From: Deltaproteobacteria bacterium
Lineage (GTDB): Bacteria; Desulfobacterota; Syntrophia; Syntrophales; UBA6807
Assembly (NCBI GenBank): GCA_016935565.1
Contig: JAFGQS010000144.1
Location: 25,447 to 89,446 of the forward strand
Direction of reading: 5' to 3'
DNA: 64,000 nt
Position 1 is the stretch's first letter; the number at the start of each line of letters is the position of its first letter. A program made the translations under genes and the position numbers. The notes below the pieces were generated by a model. That model made no database searches. It was not told the DNA's origin and worked only from the letters and a program-made list of their open reading frames with translations. Below, one piece after another: positions 1-9,087 of this stretch.

Positions 1-1
1 T

Positions 2-367
2 CCTGACCATGGTGCTGCAAATTTCGGAATGTGTGGACGGACCTTTGATCCGAATTTTATCTTCTCGACCATGCGCGCCAGGACAACCGTGTTGTCGGGA
101 CAGACGGCGGGGAATATCTTGACCACACTGGCACGGATAAACGCAAAGAAACGAGGAGAAGAAATGGATGAAGAGGAAATCGAGGCGTATAAACAAAAAA
201 TGATCGATAAGTATGAAGTGGAAGGACACCCGTTCTATATGGAAGCCCGGCTGTATCAGGATGGTACGCTTCCTTTGAAGGAGACACGTGATTACCTGTC
301 GACGGCTTTCGAGGTTACACTTTTAAAGCCCATTCCGGAATCACACTTTGGAAATTTCAAATTCTAG
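2..367 (+). CDS. Acyl-CoA carboxylase carboxyltransferase (beta) subunit, C-terminal part, truncated by window start
   Basis: Frame is open to the window edge; reads PDHGAANFGMCGRTFDP...STMRARTTVLSGQTAG, typical of the biotin-dependent carboxyltransferase C-terminal domain. Confidence 0.85.
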   Translation, partial: PDHGAANFGMCGRTFDPNFIFSTMRARTTVLSGQTAGNILTTLARINAKKRGEEMDEEEIEAYKQKMIDKYEVEGHPFYMEARLYQDGTLPLKETRDYLSTAFEVTLLKPIPESHFGNFKF

Positions 368-460
368 TATCGTGATTGATCTGATGAAAAGAGCACCGGA
401 ACTGAAGTGACGAAATTAAACCGAGCGACTATGAACTATATGTAAGAAGGAGAAATTACG

Positions 461-1258
461 ATGTCGGCTGTAGTACTGCAGGAAAAAACAGAAGAGGGAA
501 TATTGATTCTTACGTTAAATCGACCGGAAGCAATGAACTGTATGAACTTCGATATGATTGAAACGTTGGGGACGGTCATTAAGGAATCGAATTTTGATAT
601 GAGCATTCGTGTTATCATAATAACTGGTGCCAATCCGCCGGAGGGCAAGAAGGCATCTTTTTCGGCAGGAGCCGACCTGGCCGAGCGGAGAAAACTCTCC
701 GATGATCAGGTACGACGTTTTATCACAACGGTTCGCGGAACCATGATTGCCGTGGAAAACGCACGGGTTCCGGTTATTGCTGCCATTAACGGGTATGCTT
801 TTGGAGGGGGAACGGAACTGGCCATGGCCTGCGATCTCAGGATTGCATCCTCAAATGTCTTGATGGGTCTCACCGAAACCAGTCTGGGGATTATTCCGGG
901 TGGTGGCGGTACGCAGCGGTTGCCCCGTATTGTTGGTGTAGCGAAGGCAAAAGAATTGATATACACGGCCCGGCGATTTGGTGCCCGGACGGCCCTGGAA
1001 ATCGGTCTGGTAAGTCGAGTGGTGGATCCGGCACAACTTATGGATGCAGCCATGGAACTGGCGGGAGAGATCGCAAAGAACGGACCTATCGGTGTTCAGC
1101 AGGCCAAATTTGCCATTAATTATGGGTCTGAGAGCAGTCTCGGTGTTGCTCTCCCCCTCGAATCGAAGGCCTATGAAATTACCATTCCGACTGAAGACCG
1201 CCTGGAAGCGCTGTCAGCATTCGCAGAAAAGCGAAAACCGTTATTCAAGGGTACGTGA
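461..1258 (+). CDS. Enoyl-CoA hydratase/isomerase family, AUH (methylglutaconyl-CoA hydratase)-like
   Basis: Crotonase motifs (SAGADLAERRKLSDDQV, GGGTELAMACDLRIA, LGIIPGGGGTQRLPR); 265 aa. Confidence 0.9.
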   Translation: MSAVVLQEKTEEGILILTLNRPEAMNCMNFDMIETLGTVIKESNFDMSIRVIIITGANPPEGKKASFSAGADLAERRKLSDDQVRRFITTVRGTMIAVENARVPVIAAINGYAFGGGTELAMACDLRIASSNVLMGLTETSLGIIPGGGGTQRLPRIVGVAKAKELIYTARRFGARTALEIGLVSRVVDPAQLMDAAMELAGEIAKNGPIGVQQAKFAINYGSESSLGVALPLESKAYEITIPTEDRLEALSAFAEKRKPLFKGT

Positions 1259-1321
1259 TAAAACCGTATGTGTCGTATGAGTTGAAATACCTGAGAGGAA
1301 AAAAATAAGAAGGAGTGATGT

Positions 1322-2473
1322 ATGGGCGATAAATATCAATTAAGTTTTCCGAAGAAAGTACGATTAGCTGACATATCGATTCGGGAGGGTCTGCAACACG
1401 AAGAACATTTCATACCGACCGATGCGAAAGTTTACTATGTCGAGGAATCCATATTAGCGGGTTTTAAAAGATTGGAGATTACCAATCTGGGAAATCCGGC
1501 GTTTATGCCCCAGTTCAGGGATGCCGAAGAACTCCTCACTCGTATCCGTAACAGCAGGCGTCTTTCCCGGGCGGGAATAAACTTCGATGACATTGAAATT
1601 ACTGCTGTGGCCATACGAGAGAGTGGCGTTGACAGAGCAGTCGCAGGTCGAAAGGAAGGATGGGGACCGGATCGTATCGGCATGATGGTATCCACTGATG
1701 AGGAACACCATTTTGCCAATTCCGGGACTACCCTGCCTGAATATTGGGAAGAAGCGAAGCGCTGTATCGATAAATGTCATGATGTGAACATCAAAGTTTT
1801 CGGGACGGTGAGCACCATCTGGGGAAGCCCTATCTCGGGACCGACGAAATTCGAAGACGCCCTTGAATTTACACAACGATGGCTTGCCATTGGTGCGGAT
1901 GATATCGAACATGCCGACCATGATGGCTCTGCCCCACCTGATCAAGTCTATCGGTATTTTTCTATGATTCTCGACGAACTTCCCAATACGGATCTCCATG
2001 TGGCGCATTTTCATGTTACGAGAGGATGGGGACCGGCAAATGTCCTGGCGGCGCTCCACGCTGGAGTCGATATTCATGAAGGAGTGCTCGGCGGCATCGG
2101 GGGTCAACCAACGAACTTCATCGACCGGATTCCTGTTAGAGGAACAGGAGAATATTATTACCAGGACCCCAATATTGTAGGGCTTGGGAGTCTCGAAGAC
2201 ATGCTGGTAATGATGGATGAAATGGGTATTGAGACGGGTATCGATGTCGACAGGGTGCTCCGCTTGGGAAGAATGTGGGAGAAAACGATCGGGCGCCGCC
2301 TTAGATCCGAGTCGATCCTTAACGGTAGGATACCAAAAAAACCCAGGGAAGATTTTAAGCGGAAGGGACTGGCGGAAAGGAAGGCGAAACGGGGCGAAGA
2401 GTCCGGACAGCGATATCCAGCAGACTGGCCGGAAAACGTAGAACTTCCCTACAAAATTACCGGTGTAAAATAG
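1322..2473 (+). CDS. HMG-CoA lyase-like / pyruvate carboxyltransferase domain (TIM barrel) protein
   Basis: VRLADISIREGLQHE N-terminal motif, HxH (HFHVTRG) metal site, GGIGG loop. Confidence 0.8.
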   Translation: MGDKYQLSFPKKVRLADISIREGLQHEEHFIPTDAKVYYVEESILAGFKRLEITNLGNPAFMPQFRDAEELLTRIRNSRRLSRAGINFDDIEITAVAIRESGVDRAVAGRKEGWGPDRIGMMVSTDEEHHFANSGTTLPEYWEEAKRCIDKCHDVNIKVFGTVSTIWGSPISGPTKFEDALEFTQRWLAIGADDIEHADHDGSAPPDQVYRYFSMILDELPNTDLHVAHFHVTRGWGPANVLAALHAGVDIHEGVLGGIGGQPTNFIDRIPVRGTGEYYYQDPNIVGLGSLEDMLVMMDEMGIETGIDVDRVLRLGRMWEKTIGRRLRSESILNGRIPKKPREDFKRKGLAERKAKRGEESGQRYPADWPENVELPYKITGVK

Positions 2474-2568
2474 TACATCAGGGCAACACCACTGCGGAGG
2501 CTCACGCGCCGATGTGGTGTTGCCCGATAAAAATGCCTCGGAAAAATCCAGCCACGGGCTCCTCGTCC

Positions 2569-2597
2569 TTGACACGAAACCCTCTTTTCTTTACTAT
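2569..2597 (+). promoter_or_regulatory. Sigma70-type promoter (TTGACA-N17-TACTAT)
   Basis: -35 at 2569-2574 and -10 at 2592-2597, upstream of the patatin gene. Confidence 0.6.
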
Positions 2598-2702
2598 TCA
2601 ATCAGTAACGACCCAGGAAGACAAATAAATGATCGAGCAGTTACTATACCGCCTTCAATCATATCGTGAACCATCCTGTATGAACTCCGGGAGGCACACT
2701 GC

Positions 2703-3638
2703 ATGACATCACTCAAGGTTGGCCTTGCACTCGGCAGTGGATCTGCTCGCGGGTGGGCACATATCGGCGTTATTAAAGCACTTCGCGACATGGGGATACA
2801 TCCCGATATTATCAGCGGTTGTTCCATCGGTGCCCTGGTAGGTGGAGCATATGCAGCCGGCCACCTCGATGATCTGGAGACATGGTTACGAAACTTACGC
2901 AGAAAAGACGTTATCGGCTTTTTTGATCTCAATTTGTCAAGCGGTGGATTGATAGCAGGCGAACGCCTCATGAACTTTTTCCGTGATCGTGTTGGAGATG
3001 CAACAATTGAACTGCTACCCATCCCCTTTGCTGCTGTTGCAACCGATTTAAACACAGGCCGGGAAATCTGGTTAAGATCGGGTTCCCTCCTGGATGCCAT
3101 TCGCGCTTCAATTTCCCTGCCGGGCATATTCACGCCCGTTCGAATCGATAACAGATGGCTTGTTGACGGCGGTCTGATAAATCCTGTGCCCGTTTCAATT
3201 TGCAGGGCCATGGGCGCCGACATCGTTATTGCTGTCAACTTGAACGGTGGAATTGTGGGAAAACATTACCCGGCAGGTACGGCAAAAAACAGAGGCACCC
3301 CGAAGGTCCTCGGTATCGATCAAGAATCGGGCACACTGGCAACGCGCTTGAAGAGCAGTTTAAAAAACAGCGTCGATACTATGCTCTCCCAGGTTTGGCG
3401 GAGTGAAGACGACGCTCCCGGCCTTTTCGACGTGCTGGCCAACTCCCTCAACATCATGCAGGATCGTATCACTCGCAGTCGAATGGCAGGCGATCCGCCT
3501 GATATCATCATTACACCCCGCCTCGAGCACCTGGGACTGTTGGAATTCTATCGCGCCGCCGAAGCTATCGAAGAGGGAACGGTGCGCACTCTGCAAGCGG
3601 GGCAGATCATCAGTCAGAGCTTGAATACCGGCACGTAA
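2703..3638 (+). CDS. Patatin-like phospholipase family protein (RssA-like)
   Basis: GSGSARGWAHIGV oxyanion loop, GCSIGALVGGAYA (GxSxG), DGGLINPVPV (DGG). Confidence 0.92.
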   Translation: MTSLKVGLALGSGSARGWAHIGVIKALRDMGIHPDIISGCSIGALVGGAYAAGHLDDLETWLRNLRRKDVIGFFDLNLSSGGLIAGERLMNFFRDRVGDATIELLPIPFAAVATDLNTGREIWLRSGSLLDAIRASISLPGIFTPVRIDNRWLVDGGLINPVPVSICRAMGADIVIAVNLNGGIVGKHYPAGTAKNRGTPKVLGIDQESGTLATRLKSSLKNSVDTMLSQVWRSEDDAPGLFDVLANSLNIMQDRITRSRMAGDPPDIIITPRLEHLGLLEFYRAAEAIEEGTVRTLQAGQIISQSLNTGT

Positions 3639-3851
3639 TATCTCTTGAGTTAACGTTTTTTCCGTTAATCGACGATTTCGTCTTTAGCGCACCATCTGTT
3701 GTGCCGATATTCTATATGATTTCAGAATCAACTATTATCAAATCATAAAGCATCTATGATTGAACAAAACTTGGCCTGTTGATTATCAACATCTCAACTC
3801 TTCAGTATGAAGCCGATATCTTCAGGCAATTTTATCACTTTGAAAGGTCAC

Positions 3852-4208
3852 ATGATGAGCAAAGAACGAAGGAAACGTACAAGGGTGCCCGTTACGTTTG
3901 ATGTAAGCATTTCGATCGGGGGGAAAAAAGTAAGTGTACAGACCTTAAATATAAGTTTGACCGGCATACTGTGCACTGCGGATGATCGTTTTCAAAAAGA
4001 TGGAGAGTGTCTGGTCATAATAAACCTGGATACGGATATTCACATAACACTTCAAGGAAAAATCCTGAGAACGGAAGCACAGGAAACAGCAATTGCATTT
4101 TCAACCATGGATGAAGAAAGTTTTGCACACCTTAAAAGGCTTGTGCAATACAATGCCGTCGACGCAGATACAATAGATGAAGAACTCCGCACACCGGCAT
4201 TTTCGTGA
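3852..4208 (+). CDS. PilZ domain protein
   Basis: ERRKRTRVPVTFDV (RxxxR) ... NISLTGI (degenerate D/NxSxxG); SD-like GAAAGG before ATG 3852 inside ORF 3807-4208. Confidence 0.8.
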   Translation: MMSKERRKRTRVPVTFDVSISIGGKKVSVQTLNISLTGILCTADDRFQKDGECLVIINLDTDIHITLQGKILRTEAQETAIAFSTMDEESFAHLKRLVQYNAVDADTIDEELRTPAFS

Positions 4209-4304
4209 TGTGTACTTGAATTTTCAGCATACCCAAGGATGGAAATCCGCATACTTTGATCCACGGTACGCTCATGCGTAACAAATAAGAAAAAAATTAA
4301 AGTG

Positions 4305-5843
4305 CTATTGGCTCCCGGAGGATTTGTAACGTATATATCTCATGCACACAACGAGAGGCAACATGATAATCAGCATCACTGACATAACATAAAAAACGTC
4401 ATTGAATGACATCATGGAAGCTTCGAGTAACAATTTCTTGTAGATAACAACAAGCCCGCCTTTATTGGTGAATGCCGGTTCGAAACCTTGATAATCCAAA
4501 ACTCGTGCTGTCTGGTGACTACTCCACATATAATTCATATCAAACGGCGTGAGATGATCAATAAGGCGGGATTGATGAAACTGCGCCCTTCTGGTCAGAA
4601 GTGTTGTGGAGAAAGCGACGACAAAGCTCCCACCGAGATTTCTCACGAGATTAAAAATAGAGGTAGCATTGCCCATCTCCTCTTTCCTGATATGAGAAAG
4701 AGTCAGGGTAAAGAGAGGAACCATGACAAATCCCATACCGATACCCATGTAAATCCGAGGTTCCAAAATCGTCACAAAATCTGCAGAGCGATTGAATGCC
4801 GACATGAGATAGGTTGAATAGGAAACCATGATGATTCCCGCAGCTATGATAATCTTCGGATTTATTCGCGATATAAGAATCCCGGCAATAGCCATGGCAA
4901 AAAGGCTCGCTATGCCGCCCGGTGCGAGTACCAACCCGGCAAGGGTTGCTGTATAGCCCATTAATGTCTGAAGGTAAATTGGTAGAAGAACGATGCTTCC
5001 GAAAAGGTTAAACATGACGAAAAAGGCAACAACATTTCCGATGCTGAATGAATAGTTCTTAAAAGCCTTAAAGTTGACGATGGGATATTCTGCAAATATT
5101 TCTATAATAACAAAGAGTATGAGAGCTGCAACTGACATGATACTCAACCATATGATCGTTTCAGACGAAAACCAGTCCAACCTGCGTCCTCTATCTAAAA
5201 TCATCTGGAGACATCCCACACCGACAGCAAGAAAAATCAGTCCCCAGTAATCAATCTTCATTTTCGACCCTTTTATATAGTGGGGATCCACAATAAACAA
5301 AAGCGTCATCAAGATTGAGATGATACCGATAGGAATATTGATGTAGAATATCCAGTGCCACGTCCAGTTGTCGGTAATCCATCCACCCATGACGGGACCG
5401 ATGATTGGTCCGAACATGACGCCCGCGCCGAAGATTGCCATCGCCATACCATGCTGACGAGGGGGAAAGGTTTCGAGGAGTATCGACTGAGACATCGGCT
5501 GTAATGACCCGCCGGCAAGACCCTGAAGGACCCTGAAAAAAACCAGACTCTGTATATTCCAGGCAAGACCGCAAAAGAGTGAACTCAGGGTAAAAAGGCC
5601 AACGGAAAAAATGAGATACTGTTTCCTGCCGAAGAGCCTGCTGAGCCAGCCGGTCATGGGAATAATGATTGCGTTGGCTGCAAGGTACGATGTAATCGAC
5701 CAGGTTGCTTCATCAATACCGGCCGAGAGGCTTCCCCGGATGTGATCGAGAGAAACGTTTACCACGGAGGTGTCTACAATAACCATGAGCGTGGGAAGCA
5801 TGACGGTTAATGCAATAATCCACTTATTGACATTTGTCGGCAT
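4305..5843 (-). CDS. DHA2-family MFS efflux transporter (EmrB/QacA-like)
   Basis: 14-TM MFS; motifs VDTSVVNVSLDHI, GWLSRLFGRKQ, PIGIISILMT. Confidence 0.93.
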   Translation of the reverse strand: MPTNVNKWIIALTVMLPTLMVIVDTSVVNVSLDHIRGSLSAGIDEATWSITSYLAANAIIIPMTGWLSRLFGRKQYLIFSVGLFTLSSLFCGLAWNIQSLVFFRVLQGLAGGSLQPMSQSILLETFPPRQHGMAMAIFGAGVMFGPIIGPVMGGWITDNWTWHWIFYINIPIGIISILMTLLFIVDPHYIKGSKMKIDYWGLIFLAVGVGCLQMILDRGRRLDWFSSETIIWLSIMSVAALILFVIIEIFAEYPIVNFKAFKNYSFSIGNVVAFFVMFNLFGSIVLLPIYLQTLMGYTATLAGLVLAPGGIASLFAMAIAGILISRINPKIIIAAGIIMVSYSTYLMSAFNRSADFVTILEPRIYMGIGMGFVMVPLFTLTLSHIRKEEMGNATSIFNLVRNLGGSFVVAFSTTLLTRRAQFHQSRLIDHLTPFDMNYMWSSHQTARVLDYQGFEPAFTNKGGLVVIYKKLLLEASMMSFNDVFYVMSVMLIIMLPLVVCMRYIRYKSSGSQ

Positions 5844-5864
5844 CGTAACGTTTACAACCCTTTA

Positions 5865-6959
5865 TTATTTGATAATTATGGTAGGAACAACAGACATGCC
5901 GATTCTGAAAATATGGTCGGGATCGGTCCCTTCTTTGAGTATAATCTTAACGGGTATACGCTGTACGACCTTTACATAATTTCCCGTGGCATTCTCCGGC
6001 GGGAAGAGAGAAAAGACAGAGCCTGTACCCGCCATAATGCTCTCGACTCTACCGAAAAATTCTTTTCCCGGATATGTATCTACTTTTATTTTCACGTCCT
6101 GTCCTGGCTTGACATGTTCAAGCTGGGTTTCCTTATAGTTTGCCTTTATCCATATATCATTGAGAGGAACAACCGCCATGAGTGGTTGTCCTGCCTGGAT
6201 CTGATTCCCGATTTCAACGGTCTTTTTTGTGAGATAACCCTCTGAGGGTGCGTAGATTTTCGTATAACTTCTTTGTAGCTTTTCTGCCCTGAGTATCGCT
6301 TCCTTTTGTTTTATCTTCGATTTCTGGGATTGAAAAGCCGACTTTGCCTGAATAATAACAGCTTCTTGCGTTTCACGAGACGCCTCTGCCTGCCGCAGTT
6401 GGTCTTTCGATGCCTCGAATCTCGCCACCGCGATGTCATAACCGGTTTGTGTCTTTTCGAACTGTTCTTCAGGCATAATATGCTTTGTAAAGAGCCTCCG
6501 GGCACGGGTTAGATCCTGTTCGGCTTGTTTAAAATTTGCCTCCTGGAGTCTTAGCTGTGCCGCAGCCGATTCTATCCCGAAACGCAACTCAGACAGTCTC
6601 TTCGCTGCCACATCCACCGTTGTCGAAAGTTCCTCAAGCTTCGCCTTTTCGGCATCCAAAGTCGATTCTGCCTGTTCAACTCTCACGGCATAATCTCGAT
6701 CGTCAATTTCCGCAAGAAGCTTGTCCTTTTCGACAAACTCATTATCGCGGACATAAATGGCCTTAACCGTGCCGGGTACCTTTGATGCTATCACATGAAT
6801 CCGGCCATCAACAAAGGCATCATCCGTTGTTATATGAGTCTTTCTGTATTCCAGATAAACATGGATTGCAATGATTCCCATTATTACAATGATGGAAAAC
6901 AGCAATATGGCGATCAATTTCCTTTTTTGGTTATTTCGTACTTCTCCTGATCCTCCCAT
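5865..6959 (-). CDS. HlyD/EmrA-family membrane fusion protein
   Basis: N-terminal TM, HITTDDAFVDGRIHVIASKVPGTV, coiled coil, YTKIYAPSEGYL...; adjacent to the MFS gene. Confidence 0.93.
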   Translation of the reverse strand: MGGSGEVRNNQKRKLIAILLFSIIVIMGIIAIHVYLEYRKTHITTDDAFVDGRIHVIASKVPGTVKAIYVRDNEFVEKDKLLAEIDDRDYAVRVEQAESTLDAEKAKLEELSTTVDVAAKRLSELRFGIESAAAQLRLQEANFKQAEQDLTRARRLFTKHIMPEEQFEKTQTGYDIAVARFEASKDQLRQAEASRETQEAVIIQAKSAFQSQKSKIKQKEAILRAEKLQRSYTKIYAPSEGYLTKKTVEIGNQIQAGQPLMAVVPLNDIWIKANYKETQLEHVKPGQDVKIKVDTYPGKEFFGRVESIMAGTGSVFSLFPPENATGNYVKVVQRIPVKIILKEGTDPDHIFRIGMSVVPTIIIK

Positions 6960-7551
6960 GTATGTGTAAACCTCCCATCCCTCCTCTTTTCGACATTGAA
7001 ATGTTTCTTACGATCTGCGGCGGAAGATAATCCCGTTATCATTCCGGACATGAGATTATCCGGTTATGTCACCTCAAAGTCCCCTCTTATGGAAATCTCT
7101 TGGCACAAAGTTGGCGTGAGATCAGATCCTGTATTCAATTATACGTTGTACGTCAAGCTCTGAACACCACAAATTGAAAATAAGAAATAAGCTGGGCTCA
7201 ACATATACAATTTCTCCATCTTTAACAAGGGCAAAGTATTTTCATAGCCGGATCTAATCATACGGATTTTCAAGGGGATGAGGAGATTGCACTGATTGAT
7301 GATAGTTCGTGCGATACTCTGAGAATATGTGATACGTCAGCCCCTGATCACAGGGGAATATGCACGATTTATCGTGAACTGCAAAGAGGTGTAAAATGTT
7401 CCGATGACAAACGAACAATTAAAGGCGGAAATCATGAGAAGCATGTAATCTTGGAAAGTTTTTTTCGAAGACACGATATGTCATCACTCGACACGCCGTG
7501 TTTCCACAAATAAATCAATTATCTACTATGAATACCTATTATTGAGATTTG

Positions 7552-7902
7552 TCATACAATGAGATCGAGCACTGTCCCCTGCATTTCCTCTTCCGTCCGG
7601 ATCGTTGCGAGATTGGCATCGTACATGTGCTGAGTGACAATCAGGTCGGCAAGTTCATCTTCCAGAACCACATTGGATGTTTCCTTACTATCAGGATGAC
7701 TCTCGTCGGCAGGCAAGGGCATACCCGGTGTTTCGACCTGACTTATGGATACCTTGACACCTGACGGATATGCCTCCTGAAGAACTGTTTGGCTCTTCTT
7801 AAAACCTTCCGTATTCACGTTGGCAATATTATTGGCGGTAACATCCAATTTTCTGACGAATGATCTGAGTGCCGTAAGGGCAACATTCGCAGCATTTGAC
7901 AT
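7552..7902 (-). CDS. Flagellar basal-body rod FlgC/FlgG-like protein (orphan)
   Basis: ALTALRSFVRKLDVTANNIANVNTEGFKKSQ signature; C-terminal EDELADLIVTQHMYDANLATIRTEEEM. Confidence 0.8.
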   Translation of the reverse strand: MSNAANVALTALRSFVRKLDVTANNIANVNTEGFKKSQTVLQEAYPSGVKVSISQVETPGMPLPADESHPDSKETSNVVLEDELADLIVTQHMYDANLATIRTEEEMQGTVLDLIV

Positions 7903-8140
7903 TACACAACACCCCCACATTAAATATACAGTATAGTTTCGGCAGTTTTTCAAAATACTTTAAGCGAGCCAATGGTCTCTGAATTTCAGCCATGACTGGT
8001 TCCTCACACTATAGCCCCTCACAGCCAAAATGAAAACGATAGATCACAAAACTGAATAAGTAAAATTAATTACAAAAGGTGAGAGATTTGTCGGCCCATG
8101 ACGATGCAGTGGCCTATAAAGCTTTTTGTGGTTGATACCG

Positions 8141-8374
8141 GGCGGCGTAATTCCGGATGTTATCATTCTCGATATGATTATGCCGGGCATGAATGGTGAA
8201 GAAACCTTTGAACCCGTGAGAAGGATAAACCCTCAGGTCCCCATAATCCTCTCAAGCTGCTATAGTATATAAGATCCGGCTGCCAAGATTATGGATCAGG
8301 ATTGCTCCGCTTTTATACAAAAACCCTTCAGCGCAAGTGATCCGTCAAAAAAATATGAGACGTGCTGGATTTGA
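8141..8374 (+). pseudogene. Response-regulator receiver domain remnant
   Basis: Frame from 8153 reads PDVIILDMIMPGMNGEETFEPVRRINPQVPIILSSCYSI*DPAAKIMDQDCSAFIQKPFSAS; internal TAA at 8270-8272, no intact N-terminus. Confidence 0.75.
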
Positions 8375-8543
8375 AGTAGAATGTCTCCACTTCATACGGC
8401 AAAGTTGATTTGCTTATGCAACAACAGTTGCCCGGCTATCATTCCAGCAATAAGCGAGGAAATACTTACCCGTCCCTTGGCGACAAAGATGATTCATTTG
8501 GGCCGGATGAATGCAAACTATAACAATCACACTTTGCTGATGG

Positions 8544-8738
8544 TTATTCTGTTTCAAGGGGAGGAAACGGCAACGGAATCTGTCTCCACGCGTTCAGACA
8601 CCGGCGACAGTATGGCCGCTTGAGAGCTCGTGCCTTACATGCCGTTATATCAATCATATATCCGTGCTTTTCACACCATCTGGTTACGTATTGGTTCTGA
8701 CGTGAGTTTCGAATTTTTTTTGACTTTATTTTCTTCAT
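8544..8738 (-). CDS. Small Cys/His-rich (zinc-ribbon-like) hypothetical protein
   Basis: CEKHGYMIDITACKARALKRPYCRRC; no clear SD. Confidence 0.4.
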   Translation of the reverse strand: MKKIKSKKIRNSRQNQYVTRWCEKHGYMIDITACKARALKRPYCRRCLNAWRQIPLPFPPLETE

Positions 8739-8913
8739 ACAAGTAGTCGGCTCAAAATGTTATAGTGGCATTACCGATCACATCGTCCCCTCCATATCAC
8801 GAAGGGTATCGATACATAAGTTAACCACAGTCCAGAAATGCCGTCTACCGGAAAATCAGGTCTCGTCATTTTCATATATCCGATACCGGTCTCCGTCGAA
8901 GCCCTAAAAAATA

Positions 8914-8942
8914 TTGACAATCATCGGTAAATATTTTACCTT
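8914..8942 (+). promoter_or_regulatory. Sigma70-like promoter (TTGACA-N17-TACCTT) overlapping a GGTAAA-TAT-TTTACC palindrome
   Basis: Read directly; about 145 nt upstream of the TAXI gene. Confidence 0.5.
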
Positions 8943-9087
8943 TTCTGTCAAATGGTTTTAGTTTTTAAGGTGTTGCTCATAGTATAACCAATTTGAAAGG
9001 AGGGAAACGGGAAATAAAAGGGATCCTGAGTTAAGAAAGAGGGAACATTAAACAATATATTTTTTACGGCTGAAAGGAGAGAGCACA

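Noticed and set aside
1454-2575. 373-aa minus-strand ORF antisense to the HMG-CoA lyase-like gene
   Set aside because: Shadow ORF; the + frame has clear family motifs.
8381-8623. 80-aa + ORF after the receiver remnant
   Set aside because: No recognisable motif; overlaps the minus-strand Cys-rich ORF; likely chance in degenerate DNA.
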